From: Eukaryota sp. TZLM1-RC
Lineage: Eukaryota > Metamonada: BaSk clade
Assembly (NCBI GenBank): GCA_040285825.1
Contig: JAUPSS010000004.1
Coordinates: 6,455,658-6,519,657 of the forward strand
DNA: 64,000 bases
Direction: 5' to 3'
The notes below the pieces were generated by a model. The model did no database searches. It was given only the letters and a program-made list of their open reading frames with translations, and was not told where the DNA came from. Every line of letters begins with the position of its first letter. The stretch's first letter is position 1. Below, in pieces: positions 20,448 to 30,741 of this stretch. Position numbers and translations under genes: made by a program.

Positions 20448-21760
20448 TACAATAATGGACCAGTAAAAATCGCTTTTGGATAATTTGTGTAAACTATCCT
20501 TTTTCCTGGGGTGGCCAGATTGGACTAAACCATGTATTAGTAATAGTGCCTGTTTTCTGAGGCTCTTTGGAATTAGGATTTTATTTGTATTATTATTCCA
20601 AATTTGAGTATTTTCTTCTAGAATTGCATTTTCAAAAAAAGAGTCATTGTTATTTTTGGTTATTGGTCGTTCAGATCTTTTCTTAGAGGACCAAGAAGAA
20701 ACAATAGGTAAATCTTGGTGTCTACTGAGGGATGAAATTGATGGGATATCTTCAAAGTCCAAATCAGAATCATTGTCGAGTGGAGGTATTTTGTAATTCG
20801 AAAGTAAAGTATCTGGAATATTTATACTACAAATAGAAGGAGTTTCTCGTATTGATCCAAATCAATATTCCTCGATAGCATATCTGCCCGGTGGTTGTCT
20901 TCACCCGTCTCATGGACTATGTCAAAGTCGAATTCACATAGTATCGGCAGCCATCTCTTTACAATTCGATTTTTCTCTGGGGATGTAGCCAGGAATGCAA
21001 TGTTTTTGGGACCGGTGAAAATTGTTGATTGTCTAGTTCAAAGGTAGCTTTCTAAACAACTTTCAGTTAAAATCAAAAGTATTGCATATAATTTTTTCTG
21101 TAAAGTGGACCATTTTCTTTGTGTTTCTGTAAGGAATCTATTATAGAATGACAAAGGTTTCACTTTCCTTTTATTTAGCGATGTTCCTGCAGGAGGATAG
21201 GGTTCAATTTCTTGCCAAATTACGCCTCCTACTGCTACATCTGAAGCGTCGGTACTTATTCATACTCGCTTACCCGCAGCTGGTTATTCAAGGGGCATAT
21301 GGTTTGATATTAAATCTTTGATTTGTTTAAGATAATCGTCATGCTCATTGGTCCATTTGATAATTCTAAATTTTTATTAACTCGTTAATTGCAGCTATCA
21401 GTTCAGAATTTCAAGGGAGCCAATCTCTGATGTAATTGACTGATCCAACCAATGAGCAAACCTCTTCCACTGTCTTTGGTCTGGGTATTGTCATAAGGGC
21501 TTCAATCTTTTTCTTGCTAATAAACCTAGTTTTGTTCTGGAAAATGCTTCCTAAGATGTCAATGGGGTGTTTGGCTGTGACGAATTTGCTTTTTTTTAAA
21601 CCAATGTTTACCCGTCTATTTCTGGCGCATTCGTTGTAGACTCGTTGTAGTCTTTTGTAGAATTCATCAAATGAAATACCTACTATTATAATGTCGTCTA
21701 TGTATATGAAAACGCCGTTTGTTGACCCCTTCTTGTTGAAATCATTGGTTCTCACAAGAT
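20448..21760 (-). mobile_element. Decayed Ty3/gypsy pol (RT, RNase H, integrase N-terminus)
   Basis: Read on the minus strand. 21755-21411 encodes the RT palm with the YIDD box (FIYIDDIIIVG) and KSKFV/LGSIF segments. Around 21000-20880 is the RNase H end (VHETGEDNHRADMLSR). 20762-20448 covers the RH-integrase linker and the HHCC start (KILIPKSL, HGLVQSGHPRKK, KSDFYWS). Multiple stops are present. The rest of integrase resumes at 18924, so the subfamily I LINE inserted into this element. Spelling near KILIP is very close to the array element's integrase start, so they are related families. Confidence 0.75.
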
Positions 21761-22381
21761 TTCGGGTCGATTCGTCCGATGAGGTGTTTCTGGATCATTT
21801 AAGATCCTCCACCTCGTTTTCCTCGTACAAGGAATTCAACTTGGTTATGTCTGAGTTGAAGGTTGATGTCCGTAAGGGCGACGTCCGTGAACGTATGTCC
21901 TGCTACCTGAGACGTTTTCTTCAGGCGAAAAGCAGGGCTTCCGGACTGAAACTGTCTGACTCAGCCTTCATGATCAGATTCGCTAGGGGTATTTTTCCAT
22001 TAGGACTGCAGAAATCTCTGATTTCTCGAATTGGGGACGAGGTATTCCCCGATTTTCCTACATTGGTAAATACCGCAGAGGATGAACTACTTGATTGCAC
22101 GCGAGTAGCTTCTATCAACAGGTCTTCAAAGACTGTTTCTGAAAATACCGACTCTGTGCGTCAAGCTGGTATGAAGTCTCGTTCATCCCATAGGTCTCGC
22201 AATTTGACTGAAGGGACATGTTTCAAATGTCACGAGAAAGGTCATCTAGCTCGTGATTGCCCCTCAAAAGTTAAGCACGAAGTCAATCTTCTACGCCACG
22301 TGCCTCAGTATCTCACAAATCCCCTATCTTCATTACGCTAAATGGTTTAAGAAACTGTTGAAAGAAAATGGGAAGAAGTAG
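21761..22381 (+). mobile_element. Ty3/gypsy gag remnant joined to the end of pol
   Basis: The plus-strand ORF (to 22341) encodes a gag-like helical domain (EFNLVMSELKVDVRKGDVRERM) followed by a CCHC knuckle, CFKCHEKGHLARDC. In another frame the sequence then reads HYAKWFKKLLKENGKK-stop at 22379-22381, which looks like the last residues of pol, followed by a purine tract and TGTTG. Protease, RT, RNase H and integrase are missing between them, so this is an internally deleted copy. The first residues of the open frame (before about 21760) are antisense RT from the neighbouring element. Confidence 0.6.
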
Positions 22382-22680
22382 TGTTGTTGTTACTGATTAA
22401 CTAACTTGGTAGAGAGATGATGATTTACATGATGACGTGGCACTTGTTCAAGAACAAGTATTTCTAATGATAAACCTCTTTTTTTTCTTTTTATTTTTGG
22501 TATTTCTGCCTAACGGTATCACTCTTACAATGCTATTGATTAGAACGTTGAAATCATGGCTAGGTGTCACTAGAACTGCTATGTGGATTATCTGTAGTTA
22601 CCCAAATGTAAGGGTGATCTCGGTTTTCCCGAGCTTACCAGAAATATTATACTCTGCAAAATTCTTTTGATCCTGACTCA
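22382..22680 (+). repeat. Probable 3' LTR of the deleted gypsy element
   Basis: Starts TGTTGTTGTTACTG directly after a purine-rich tract and stop codon, as in the array LTRs at 33543 and elsewhere. The right end is not certain: a CA near 22680 fits TG...CA, but no second copy is in the window to compare. Confidence 0.4.
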
Positions 22681-23160
22681 TAGTGTTTGAAGTAATAAAA
22701 CGATGAAGATCTATTTGGAAACGAATTTTAATTCAATTAAAAATTTTGAGAATGTTACTATTGGTTGAAGAAAGGAGGAATTTTTGTTATTAGTCAAACA
22801 TACTTTATACTTTCCTGATTTAAATCAGCCAATCGTCAAACAAGATTATGTTGGTAATTGCGATTACAACACTTATGTTTTTCTTTATTCAAGAAAACAC
22901 TTTAATGCGATGACTGATGCAGATTTAATACAACAATCGATTGACAAGTTCTATAAGTAGCTATTGAATTTAGTGAAATGTGAAAGGACGTTGGTATTTA
23001 CATTAACCAAATTTGATGGTTTTGATTTAGAACCCTCAAAGCAGTACATTCACAGAGCCTTCGGAAAATACTGTTAACCTTTGTTACAACTGCCAAGAAG
23101 GAAAATACAATTGCAAGCAGTTCAAAGGGCCACTTTGATAGTTAGATATTCCTGAAAAGG
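22681..23160. other. Unassigned region, possible decayed coding sequence
   Basis: The plus-strand reading around 22790-23040 gives stretches such as YFPDLNQPIVKQDYVGNCDY and VFTLTKFDGFD, with intervening stops. It looks protein-derived, but I do not recognise it. Confidence 0.3.
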
Positions 23161-23840
23161 GTAAAAACGGAAGGCACAACTGTTTAAACAAAACAGTTCA
23201 GAAGCAAAATGCATAATAATGTCAGGGACCAAATTTATGTAATGTGCAAATCATATCGAGTAGAATCCTTTTTAGAGCCTTTGTTATCAAAATTAATTCT
23301 TGATGACCCCAATATTGATAGTACGTGTTACAACAAAGCTTCTATGGGTCTGACAAGATGTGATCTAGTTGTTCCCGGTTTAAACGGTAGTTTTACCATT
23401 TTAGACGCCATGTCTATTGACCCTCGTAATTCTTCTAACGAACATCTCATTAACTCAGATGTAAATAATCCTCTTCTTGCTGGCAAAAAATATAACACTG
23501 CTAAATATGCGAAACCCATTTCTTCAGTTAATGAAAATTCTCATGCCCAATATAATTTATGTCCCATTTGTTATTTTTTTCTTGGATCTCTAGTTATGGC
23601 TGCTATGGCTTTCCTTGAGGATTTTGTTGTAGTTGTAAAAGAAAGAACTGGAAGAATTTTCAATCGTGTTTACTGGCAAAAAAGGATAATATTTTCTATT
23701 TTTAAGGGTATGGTAAAACTAATTTCTGATTCACTCTCTTCTTGTGGGAAATTTTCTGACTCTTTAGCAATTAATTGTTTTGATGTAGGGGAGGCAGGTT
23801 TTGAGGATGTGAAGTTTTAATTGTGTGTTTTATGTTTTCA
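23161..23840 (+). mobile_element. Non-LTR retrotransposon 3' fragment, subfamily III
   Basis: ORF 23209-23820 (203 codons) starts at HNNVRDQIYVMCKSY and carries the endonuclease-like motif RCDLVVPGLNGSFTILD (D-x13-D), then a long hydrophobic stretch where other copies read FVPF...SIFGN, then FNRVYWQKRIIFSIFKG. The CCHC finger is missing because of 5' truncation. The frame is open throughout, so this copy is relatively young. Confidence 0.65.
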
Positions 23841-23914
23841 TATTTCTTTTTTTTTGACCAATATAATTTATAGTTTAAACAAAAAAATGTAATTTGTTTA
23901 CTTACAACAAAAGA

Positions 23915-26269
23915 TCAATCAAAACTATAAGTAACAGAACTATATGATTCAGAAGTGAATCCAATATCGCTATCATCCAACATCTTATCAAACAATGCAG
24001 ATGCATCAATTGTGTGATTAGAATGCAAAGAATCATCCACCTTACATGATGCCTTTGAACTAAATTGTTCTGGGACAGGAATTAAAATATCAATCTTTGT
24101 TCCAAGACCTTCACTAGACTCAATGAGGAATCGACCATTTAGAAATTGAGTTACACTGATAAATGCCTTGGTAAGACCAAAACCTCGACCAAAACCTCGC
24201 CGGTCTCCAATCTTTTGCCCAAATTGAACTTGCAAACTAGGGGATGTAATTCCTACACCCATATCATGAACAACAATTCTGACAAACACCTGATCGTTAA
24301 CAGGATCGACAATGTTGGCTACACTAGCTCGAATTGTTGTATTGGCAGGAGAATACTTTCTAGAATTACAGATTAAGTCCTAAAGTTAAATAGAAAACAA
24401 CATCATACCCGTGCCAAATCTACCACAACCTGTGGCATAAATACAGGATTTGATACCTGTGAAAATTCAGAACAATGTGATTCATCACAGCTAGAGAATT
24501 CTTCTGAAGTCGCATCAAGTTCTGACATACCAAAATCTAAATAAATCGTGTGAAACGGAGCGCAAGTGTTTTGAATAGGTGTGATGAGAATGTTTCCGTT
24601 GCAAATGAACTTGATTCCTGATGAAGAGTCTGGATTAGCTTGAATAGCACTGAATACTGCTTTGAAATTAGATGCCAAATGTTTAGCTTGGAAACACTGC
24701 CATTGCCCAACCAAGTCCAGATTAGAGTCTGGGTCCTTTGCTGAAAGTTCCAATCGTTGTGAAATTTATCGGATTCGAACTTCCAGAATTGGTAAAATAT
24801 CATTCTTGACAAAGATCAGCTGCTGGGAAAGAATGTCACTGTCACCATTTCTATCTTCGATAGCTGATAGAACATCTCTGGAAAGTACATCTTTCCATTG
24901 AACAAGTGTCTCAGCGTAATCAAAGCAAGAGAAAGCTTGCTTGTCAGAAACAACCGCTTGTTCTGTCCAGTTTACTAACTTTTGGGTTAACTCATCCCTT
25001 TCTGGAGAAATAGGTGTGTCTGAAAGTTCCATCAGGCGGGTACTGAGGTTAACTAAGTTGACTGCTGAATGGAAAACTAATAGGGCACGTTGAGCATCAG
25101 TAAGTGTTTTTGCAGACCAGATTTCAGAGCCTTTTCGACTTTCAAAATTAAGTTCATTTACAACAGACACAGCAGCATCTATTTCAGACTCAGTCATATC
25201 AACGGTAAGTGAAATGGGAGATGGTGGCGATAAGGGTGAATTGGGAACACTGGGGGATTCAACATTTACAATCCATGGATGACTCCATACATCGTCCAAA
25301 GAGAGACGTAGCTTGGGATCAGGGTGTAGAAGACCAGCTAAAAGATCCCTCAATTTTGAATCAATTGGTGGAAAGTTGAGATCAACTTTACCCTCCTTGT
25401 AATCAACAATAGTCGAAATGAGCTGTGTTTTGGTATGAGCCGTGGGCCATGGAGACTGTCCGAATGCAAGTATATACAACGTAACACCTAATGCATAAAC
25501 ATCAACAGCAGGATCATTGATGTTGATGATAGAACCATTATTAAAGCATTCAGGTGCAATGAAAAGTGGTGAACCCCTTAGTACAGGATCGTCGCTGGTA
25601 CGTTTAGTAGACACTCCAAAATCGGCAATAACGCATCTACGTGGAGTAGAGTCCCGAATAAGTAAGATATTGCCTGAAATCAATAAAAATAGACTAAAAC
25701 AAACTGGGCTTGATATCATGGTGAACAATTCCCTGGGTATGTACATACTGAAGCCCTGAAACAATCTGAAGGAGGATGTTTCTCAGTCTATGAGAAGGTA
25801 GGGGTTTTACTTTACCAATAGAGGAATCACGGAGAAGGCAACCACCGTCTGCATATTCTGTTATAATATAGAGAGTGCCGCTCTCATCAGCAATGATTTG
25901 CTTTAGTTTTAAAACATTAGGATGATCCATTTTGCGCAAAATTGCTATCTCCCTAAGCAAGTGAGGGTCGAATAGACCAGAAGCTGGCAGTCTTTTCACT
26001 TTAGGACGAATAACCTTGATCGCACATTCTTCCTTGGTACTTTTGTCCATAGCGTGGAAAACCTGACCATTGCTTCCAGATCCCAATTCCTGAAAGAGCG
26101 CGAAAGAGCGTATGTCACCAGTAGAAGATGAAAGAATTCGGTAGTAGTTATCATTTGTACTGCTTGGTGACAGTTTTGATCCACAGCACAACAGTTTAGA
26201 CATGAGCTTATGACAGTCCAATCCAACTTCTTGTGGTAAGGTTGTTGAAGGAATGAGTTTCCCTCTCAA
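23915..26269 (-). CDS. Ser/Thr protein kinase fused to histidine-kinase-type ATPase domain (in-frame stop)
   Basis: Three exons: 26269-25705, 25673-24409, 24379-23915. The N-terminal kinase resembles CaMKK/LKB1-kinase relatives: GSGSNGQV, CAIKVI, VHHDIKPSNILL (His for the usual Arg of HRD, restored across the intron), ADFGVSTK, and SPLFIAPE. A helical segment containing FHSAVNLVNLS follows; its His and Asn could mimic a dimerisation/phosphoacceptor helix. The C-terminus is a GHKL ATPase: N-box DLICNSRKYSP (restored across a 29-nt intron), G1 VHDMGVGI, G2 GRGFGLTK. One TAA at 24766-24768 interrupts the otherwise same frame between kinase and ATPase parts. It is therefore one gene with a nonsense change or error, or two adjacent genes. 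No receiver domain is seen. Confidence 0.72.
24380..24408 (-). other. 29-nt intron in the ATPase part of the kinase gene
   Basis: On the minus strand it begins GTATGATG and ends TAACTTTAG. Removal joins LAR to DLICNSRKYSP, completing the GHKL N-box. Confidence 0.8.
25674..25704 (-). other. 31-nt intron in the kinase gene
   Basis: On the minus strand it begins GTTTGTTTTAG and ends TGATTTCAG. Splicing creates HDIKPSNILL, the catalytic-loop consensus, which supports the call strongly. Confidence 0.9.
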
Positions 26270-26449
26270 AATGATTTTAAATAATAATTTTAATCATCGC
26301 TTCAATGAGATGATGTTAGTTCATCTTTACATATTTTCAAAACAACTCTCTTGTGTTGAGTTAATTACAAAGCTGCCCATTAAAAATCCCCAGCCATCAG
26401 AAATATAATCATTCATAATTTTGGTCGAAGTAATGTTGGCCATAACATT
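26270..26449. other. Upstream flank of the kinase gene
   Basis: AT-rich sequence holding the presumed promoter of the minus-strand kinase gene. No specific site is named. Confidence 0.3.
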
Positions 26450-26830
26450 GTTCTAAATTGATAACTTATGTTTCTTCATTACATGATGGTTTTAATGACA
26501 CTGTTTTCAATATGACATGAAAAACAAGAATCTCCTGTATTAGGAAGCCTTTGTGGAAAAGAACGCTGTCATTACGCAAGTTTAGTTCTGATGACGGAGC
26601 TGATATCTACTGCGTTTACTTGAACGGAAGACTGGCCTTTGAGGCAGGAATTTCGTTGAAAAACTGCCACAAAAATGGTTCAAGAAAACCCAAAGAGGCG
26701 ATTGGATACTGTTCTATGGCGTTCTTGAACTCACTTCGCCATTATTTATAGATTACCATTGTTATCGATCAACAACAGCTATAGCAAGGACGATATCTGA
26801 TCAAGTATTTGCAAAGTTACCGAGTGCGAC
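26450..26830 (+). mobile_element. Non-LTR retrotransposon remnant, subfamily I
   Basis: Reads CSKLITY-SSLHD, then KTRISCIRKPL, LSLRKFSSDDGADIYC, and then jumps to NGRLAFEAGISL. Relative to the copy at 18925 the segment between YCDW and INGRL is deleted. The CCHC Cys/His positions are partly lost. Confidence 0.6.
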
Positions 26831-27726
26831 GATTTTGAGTGCGACGATTTTTCGAATTAATTTTTACTATTATTATTAAATTAATAATATTAATTATTAA
26901 TATCAGTATTAGAAAGCACAATGTATAAAAATAGTAGTAGAATAGTACATTAATTCTTCACCCCACCAACACCATTTGCAATCCCATTTTTAGCCTGAAA
27001 GACCACTTTTTCATAGAACTACAACAAGAAAACCAAGTAGATGATAATGATGAGCATCAGCCAGTTGAGTTCTTGTCAGATGAACAGCGAAAATTCAAGA
27101 TGGAAGGATGTTTGTTGAAGCTGATGTGATTGAAGAAGAAACTGTTGTGTTTCATGGTCGTGAACTTGATTGTTCTCGTGATTGTTTTGATAGTTTAAGT
27201 GATAGTATTTTTTTGAATTAGTGTTAAAATTACTGTAAAAATTGTTTTGGATACGACGTAAACCTCATATGAATATGAACAACACAACAATGTAAACCGT
27301 TTTTTCACACAGAATAGTCTTGATCAAAGTGAGTGCGATGCCGAGGTCGCACTCAGTGCGCACTGAGTACGAGTGCGAGTGCGAGTGCGCACTCGGTAAC
27401 TTAGAGTATTTGTGTATGGAACCTAGTTTTGTTGAATGTTGTCCAATTAGATCGAATTCAAAGTTGTGATCATCAACAGGTTTGATTTTGGCTGTGATCA
27501 ACCAAAATGGAATCCATTATTTTAGTTGAGTAGACCCCTATAAAGTGATCCCATTTGAGCCGAAGAAATACATGGTTTTCAATTACTTAAGGTTCTTCGA
27601 TTCCATATCTAATTTTTCATGATGTGTACTCAACAGCTAACACCAAGTTACAAATTTGAGGCAAATTGAAAAATTCTAAACCAAAATTTATAAGAACAAA
27701 GTAAAATAAATGACAGAATCTACTGT
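26831..27726. other. Intergenic region with GAGTGC-type simple repeats
   Basis: No gene recognised. Around 27340-27395 there are repeated GAGTGC/GCACTC words in both orientations, forming small overlapping palindromes, and a shorter pair occurs at about 26820-26855. The plus strand at 27060-27130 has a short open stretch (EHQPVEFLSDEQRKFKM) of unknown origin. Confidence 0.4.
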
Positions 27727-29148
27727 TTAATTCTGGTTGATAATATCACCAAGAATTTCTCTTATTCTATTACGAACTTCCTTAATAGATTCATTATCAC
27801 TATCCTTGGCTGCGCGCATATCATAACAATGAGAACAACCCTCATCTGGGTCACAAGTACCATATAATCTATGATTTGAAGGTCCAATATCATCGTGGCT
27901 AGGGTTAGAATAATCTCTAATAGAAGCAGCTTTCCAAGGATCATCCTGGAAATTGGTGAAAATGACATTGGTGAGTAGAGGCAAATCACCACCGTAAAAA
28001 TCATTAATATATCGTTCACTGTTTACTGGCTTGCGATCCTTGCCATAAGCTCGTTTACACCAATTGTGCCAGTATTCAAAGGTCATTACCTTGGATCTGA
28101 TAGGATTTTTGGTTTCCGAGGACTGTAACCAGCCCAATTCATGACAACTTTGCCAATACCACTGTCTGGCATTTTGGTTAAATCTATAATCTTCTCTAGC
28201 CATGCATCTTGTGTCATATTCACACAGACCATGGGGTTCGTATTCATCCATAAAGATTTCCTTTGCATATTTGGCATAAGCCTTGAACAACTGTTCTCCA
28301 TCAAGACCTTTGAGTCTTTTGCAGAGGCGTGGTTTCTGTCCATATTGAGTAGGAATGATCTGGCTGTCGGCAAGGAGGAACCAAATATCTTCATCTCTAT
28401 AGCCATCATCAAAACCAAAAACTTTTTTGCATTCAGTGGCACCCTTTTTGGTCTTCATTTTGGCTTCAAACAAAGCAGTAACTTTTCTTAATTGTCCAGC
28501 ACATTCATCACCAACAGCAGCGGCAATGTGTTCATCAAATTCAAAGAAATTGGCAATAGAGTTGACAACAGCACTTGAAGCCAAGGAAGCATCAGTAACA
28601 TGAGGATATTTCAGTCTAAACCAAGCAGAAAGAGCACCTGGGTAACTACCGCCAAAAGTAATTGTTGGAATACTATCACCATTGGGGATCTTTGACTTAA
28701 AATCTTGGATAAAGTGGGCCAAATCAGCAAGAGCTTGACGAGAATTGAGAAATTCCAAGTTCTTAGCCTTGAGGGGTTTTTTCTGGTTTTTGAAGGGGAT
28801 AGACTTGCCATAGAATCGGTGTTCTAAAGCAAGAATGAGACCGTTATGTTCCTTGGCTATGGTACCCACCAAGCTTTCGTCTGTAGGAGGACCGTTCAAT
28901 GTACCTTCTCCTCCAATAAAGACCAGTAGTGGCCCATAACCATCCCAAAACTTTTGATTCATAAAGTAGCGTTGTTCAAAGGTACGATGATCATGATCAT
29001 TGAAATGGTCAATCTGTTGGGGAAACCACTGTTCCAGTGAGATGTATCCAGTATTCGGAGAAGTGAAAGGGGACGTAACTTCATTGGAGAGAATGGAGAA
29101 ACGCCCAAAGGCCAGAGTCGCTAGCAACAAGGTTAGTGCTAAACGCAT
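27727..29148 (-). CDS. S28-family serine carboxypeptidase (PRCP/DPP2-like), secreted or lysosomal
   Basis: A 473-codon gene beginning with a signal peptide (MRLALTLLLATLAFG). The mature protein shows QQIDHFN and TFEQRYF near the N-terminus, EHRFYGKS, the nucleophile elbow GGSYPG, the acid region TNFQDDPWKAAS, and the catalytic His in CSHCYD. This is the S28 order Ser-Asp-His. Family members cleave after or before proline in acidic compartments. Many Cys residues suit a secreted/lysosomal protein. It is complete, with no frameshift. The start codon lies just 17 bp from the beginning of LINE sequence, so little native upstream DNA remains. Confidence 0.92.
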   Translation of the reverse strand: MRLALTLLLATLAFGRFSILSNEVTSPFTSPNTGYISLEQWFPQQIDHFNDHDHRTFEQRYFMNQKFWDGYGPLLVFIGGEGTLNGPPTDESLVGTIAKEHNGLILALEHRFYGKSIPFKNQKKPLKAKNLEFLNSRQALADLAHFIQDFKSKIPNGDSIPTITFGGSYPGALSAWFRLKYPHVTDASLASSAVVNSIANFFEFDEHIAAAVGDECAGQLRKVTALFEAKMKTKKGATECKKVFGFDDGYRDEDIWFLLADSQIIPTQYGQKPRLCKRLKGLDGEQLFKAYAKYAKEIFMDEYEPHGLCEYDTRCMAREDYRFNQNARQWYWQSCHELGWLQSSETKNPIRSKVMTFEYWHNWCKRAYGKDRKPVNSERYINDFYGGDLPLLTNVIFTNFQDDPWKAASIRDYSNPSHDDIGPSNHRLYGTCDPDEGCSHCYDMRAAKDSDNESIKEVRNRIREILGDIINQN

Positions 29149-29164
29149 TGTGATGATACAACTT

Positions 29165-30045
29165 CTAAATCAAATCCCAAAGCTTAGTTTTGAAAAATCC
29201 AAAACAAATACAATACAAATTGAAGAGATGTTTTCTTCGGTAAAAATGATTGCCTATATGGATAACGTTGTTTTTATAGGTGACTTAAAGATTGTCAGAG
29301 AAGCAACTGTATGTTTGAAAAAATTATTTAACAAAATTGGCCTTCAACTTAATTTACTTAAATGTGTTTTACTTTCCAATTCTCCATTTGTTATTCTGGA
29401 AAGTTTACTCATATTAGGAGAGCAACATCACCATCAATTTCTTTGGAATTTTGTATTTTTAATGAACAAAGGCCCAATTTTTTGGCAAAATTATTAGAAA
29501 TTGATGCATCTCAATTACGAAGCCTCATTTTTTGTGGTACAGATTTTGGCGGTGTTGATTTTCAAAATTCAAGCTATTTTTGCAAAGCTGCATTCATTGG
29601 AGGTGGTAAAAATTTTATCTTTGAATTTGTGAATCGCTTTCCAGAAAAAATTGATCTCATTGAAAACTGTGCCAGCTCTTGTCTTATTTTTTTGCAACAG
29701 AAAATTGAAACTCTTTCACCAAATATTTGGTCTAAATGTTTTGCCTCTGATATTGTGGAACTTCCTTCAAGAAGCTTGCTCTCCTTACCACTGACTTTTG
29801 CAAAATTGCAGAAAAAAAATCTTAAAAGTTTTAGAAAACTAGGATAATATTGTACGTCTTATCTTGGCTAAAGAAAAAAACCCCGTTTTTGCAAACTTTT
29901 TGATTGACCTTGAAGACAGTTGCTCAAGTTGCCTAATCTCCCAAGCTACCAACATTTATGGCCTTCTACTCAATGATCATCAATGAACCACTGCTATGAG
30001 AATGAGATGTTTCTTATGGCCTTGTTCGTTACCAAATGATTTAAT
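29165..30045 (+). mobile_element. Non-LTR retrotransposon, subfamily II, with part of RT
   Basis: The only copy retaining reverse transcriptase palm sequence: IAYMDNVVFIGD, where the usual YADD-type catalytic box reads YMDN, followed by LNLLKCVLLS. After a frame change come the post-RT segments (FGGVDFQNSS, AAFIGGGKNFIFEF, KIETLSPNIWSKCFASD). It breaks off at 30045 at the phrase encoding PNDLICR, where an inverted subfamily I piece begins. Stops and frameshifts show it is dead. Confidence 0.7.
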
Positions 30046-30450
30046 TTGTCGTTTGCAACCAAAGTGTCATTTGCAACATTACAAGAGACACAGTCAACAA
30101 CAGCTTCAGAGTTCTCAATCCAATCACAGTATATATCACCTCTATTTTCAGAACCAAAATTATTCAATGACAGTGTTTCTTTCAACAGAGGCTCTTTGAT
30201 ACACGAGATTCTTGCAGTTCGTGCCATATTATAAACAGTGTCTCTATCAGCATCATTTAATGAAGAACGATAAGTTATCAATTTCGAACAATTCAGAGCA
30301 CGGCGCAAAGTGAGCTGAGGTGAATTCCAATAAATACTTTTTTCTTTCAGTAATTGTATACTGGGAATATTCAAATATAATCTCATTTTTGTTTCAAACG
30401 CTTCATTATTAGCACACAGTACAAATCTTTATGGTACAATTGTTTCAAAC
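30046..30450 (-). mobile_element. Non-LTR retrotransposon fragment, subfamily I, inverted
   Basis: The minus-strand ORF (30386 downward) reads MRLYLNIPSIQLL, then a finger with one Cys lost (SIYWNSPQLTLRRALNC), RTARISCIKEPLLKET, RGDIYCDWIENSEAVVDCV (D-x13-D kept) and CNVANDTLV. Both ends are truncated. It abuts the subfamily II copy exactly after the phrase shared with the copy at 42661, showing a rearranged junction. Confidence 0.7.
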
Positions 30451-30555
30451 AGAACGTTGTACAATACAATTTACGTTTAAGCATCGGATATCCTCCACAG
30501 ACCAGACCATTGAACTGTTTTCAATTTGCGATGTACCACTGCAATGAGAATGAGA
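30451..30555. mobile_element. Short spacer and LINE II sequence left of the LTR array
   Basis: The last 35 bp (ending GCAATGAGAATGAGA) match subfamily II LINE sequence that continues on the other side of the array at 42625. This marks the LTR element's insertion site. The terminal GAGA at 30552-30555 is the left target duplication. Confidence 0.65.
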
Positions 30556-30741
30556 TGTAGGCTTATGCCAATATAGGTTATAGTTTATTATTGTTTATTA
30601 GTAGTTACAGTACCACGTGATGCCACGTCATCACTTATTTATCTAGACTCTTGTTCAAATTTTGCTGATTATTCACACCCGCTGTAAGAAACACCCTGTT
30701 TCCTAGTTTATTACCTGATGCATCCCTTTGTTGACCCAACA
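30556..30741 (+). repeat. LTR 1 of the array
   Basis: 186 bp, starting TGTAGGCTTATGCC and ending GACCCAACA, so TG...CA. It contains CCACGTGATGCCACGTCATC in its middle. The right boundary is set by the last LTR, where identity stops at 42624. The Gag start codon (30718) lies inside the LTR. I see no classical tRNA primer site beginning TGG directly after it. Confidence 0.88.

Noticed and set aside
24766-24790. tRNA gene suggested by a GTTCGAATCC T-loop-like word on the minus strand
   Set aside because: The flanks do not form a T-stem or acceptor stem, and the bases are codons of the kinase gene (LEVRIR).
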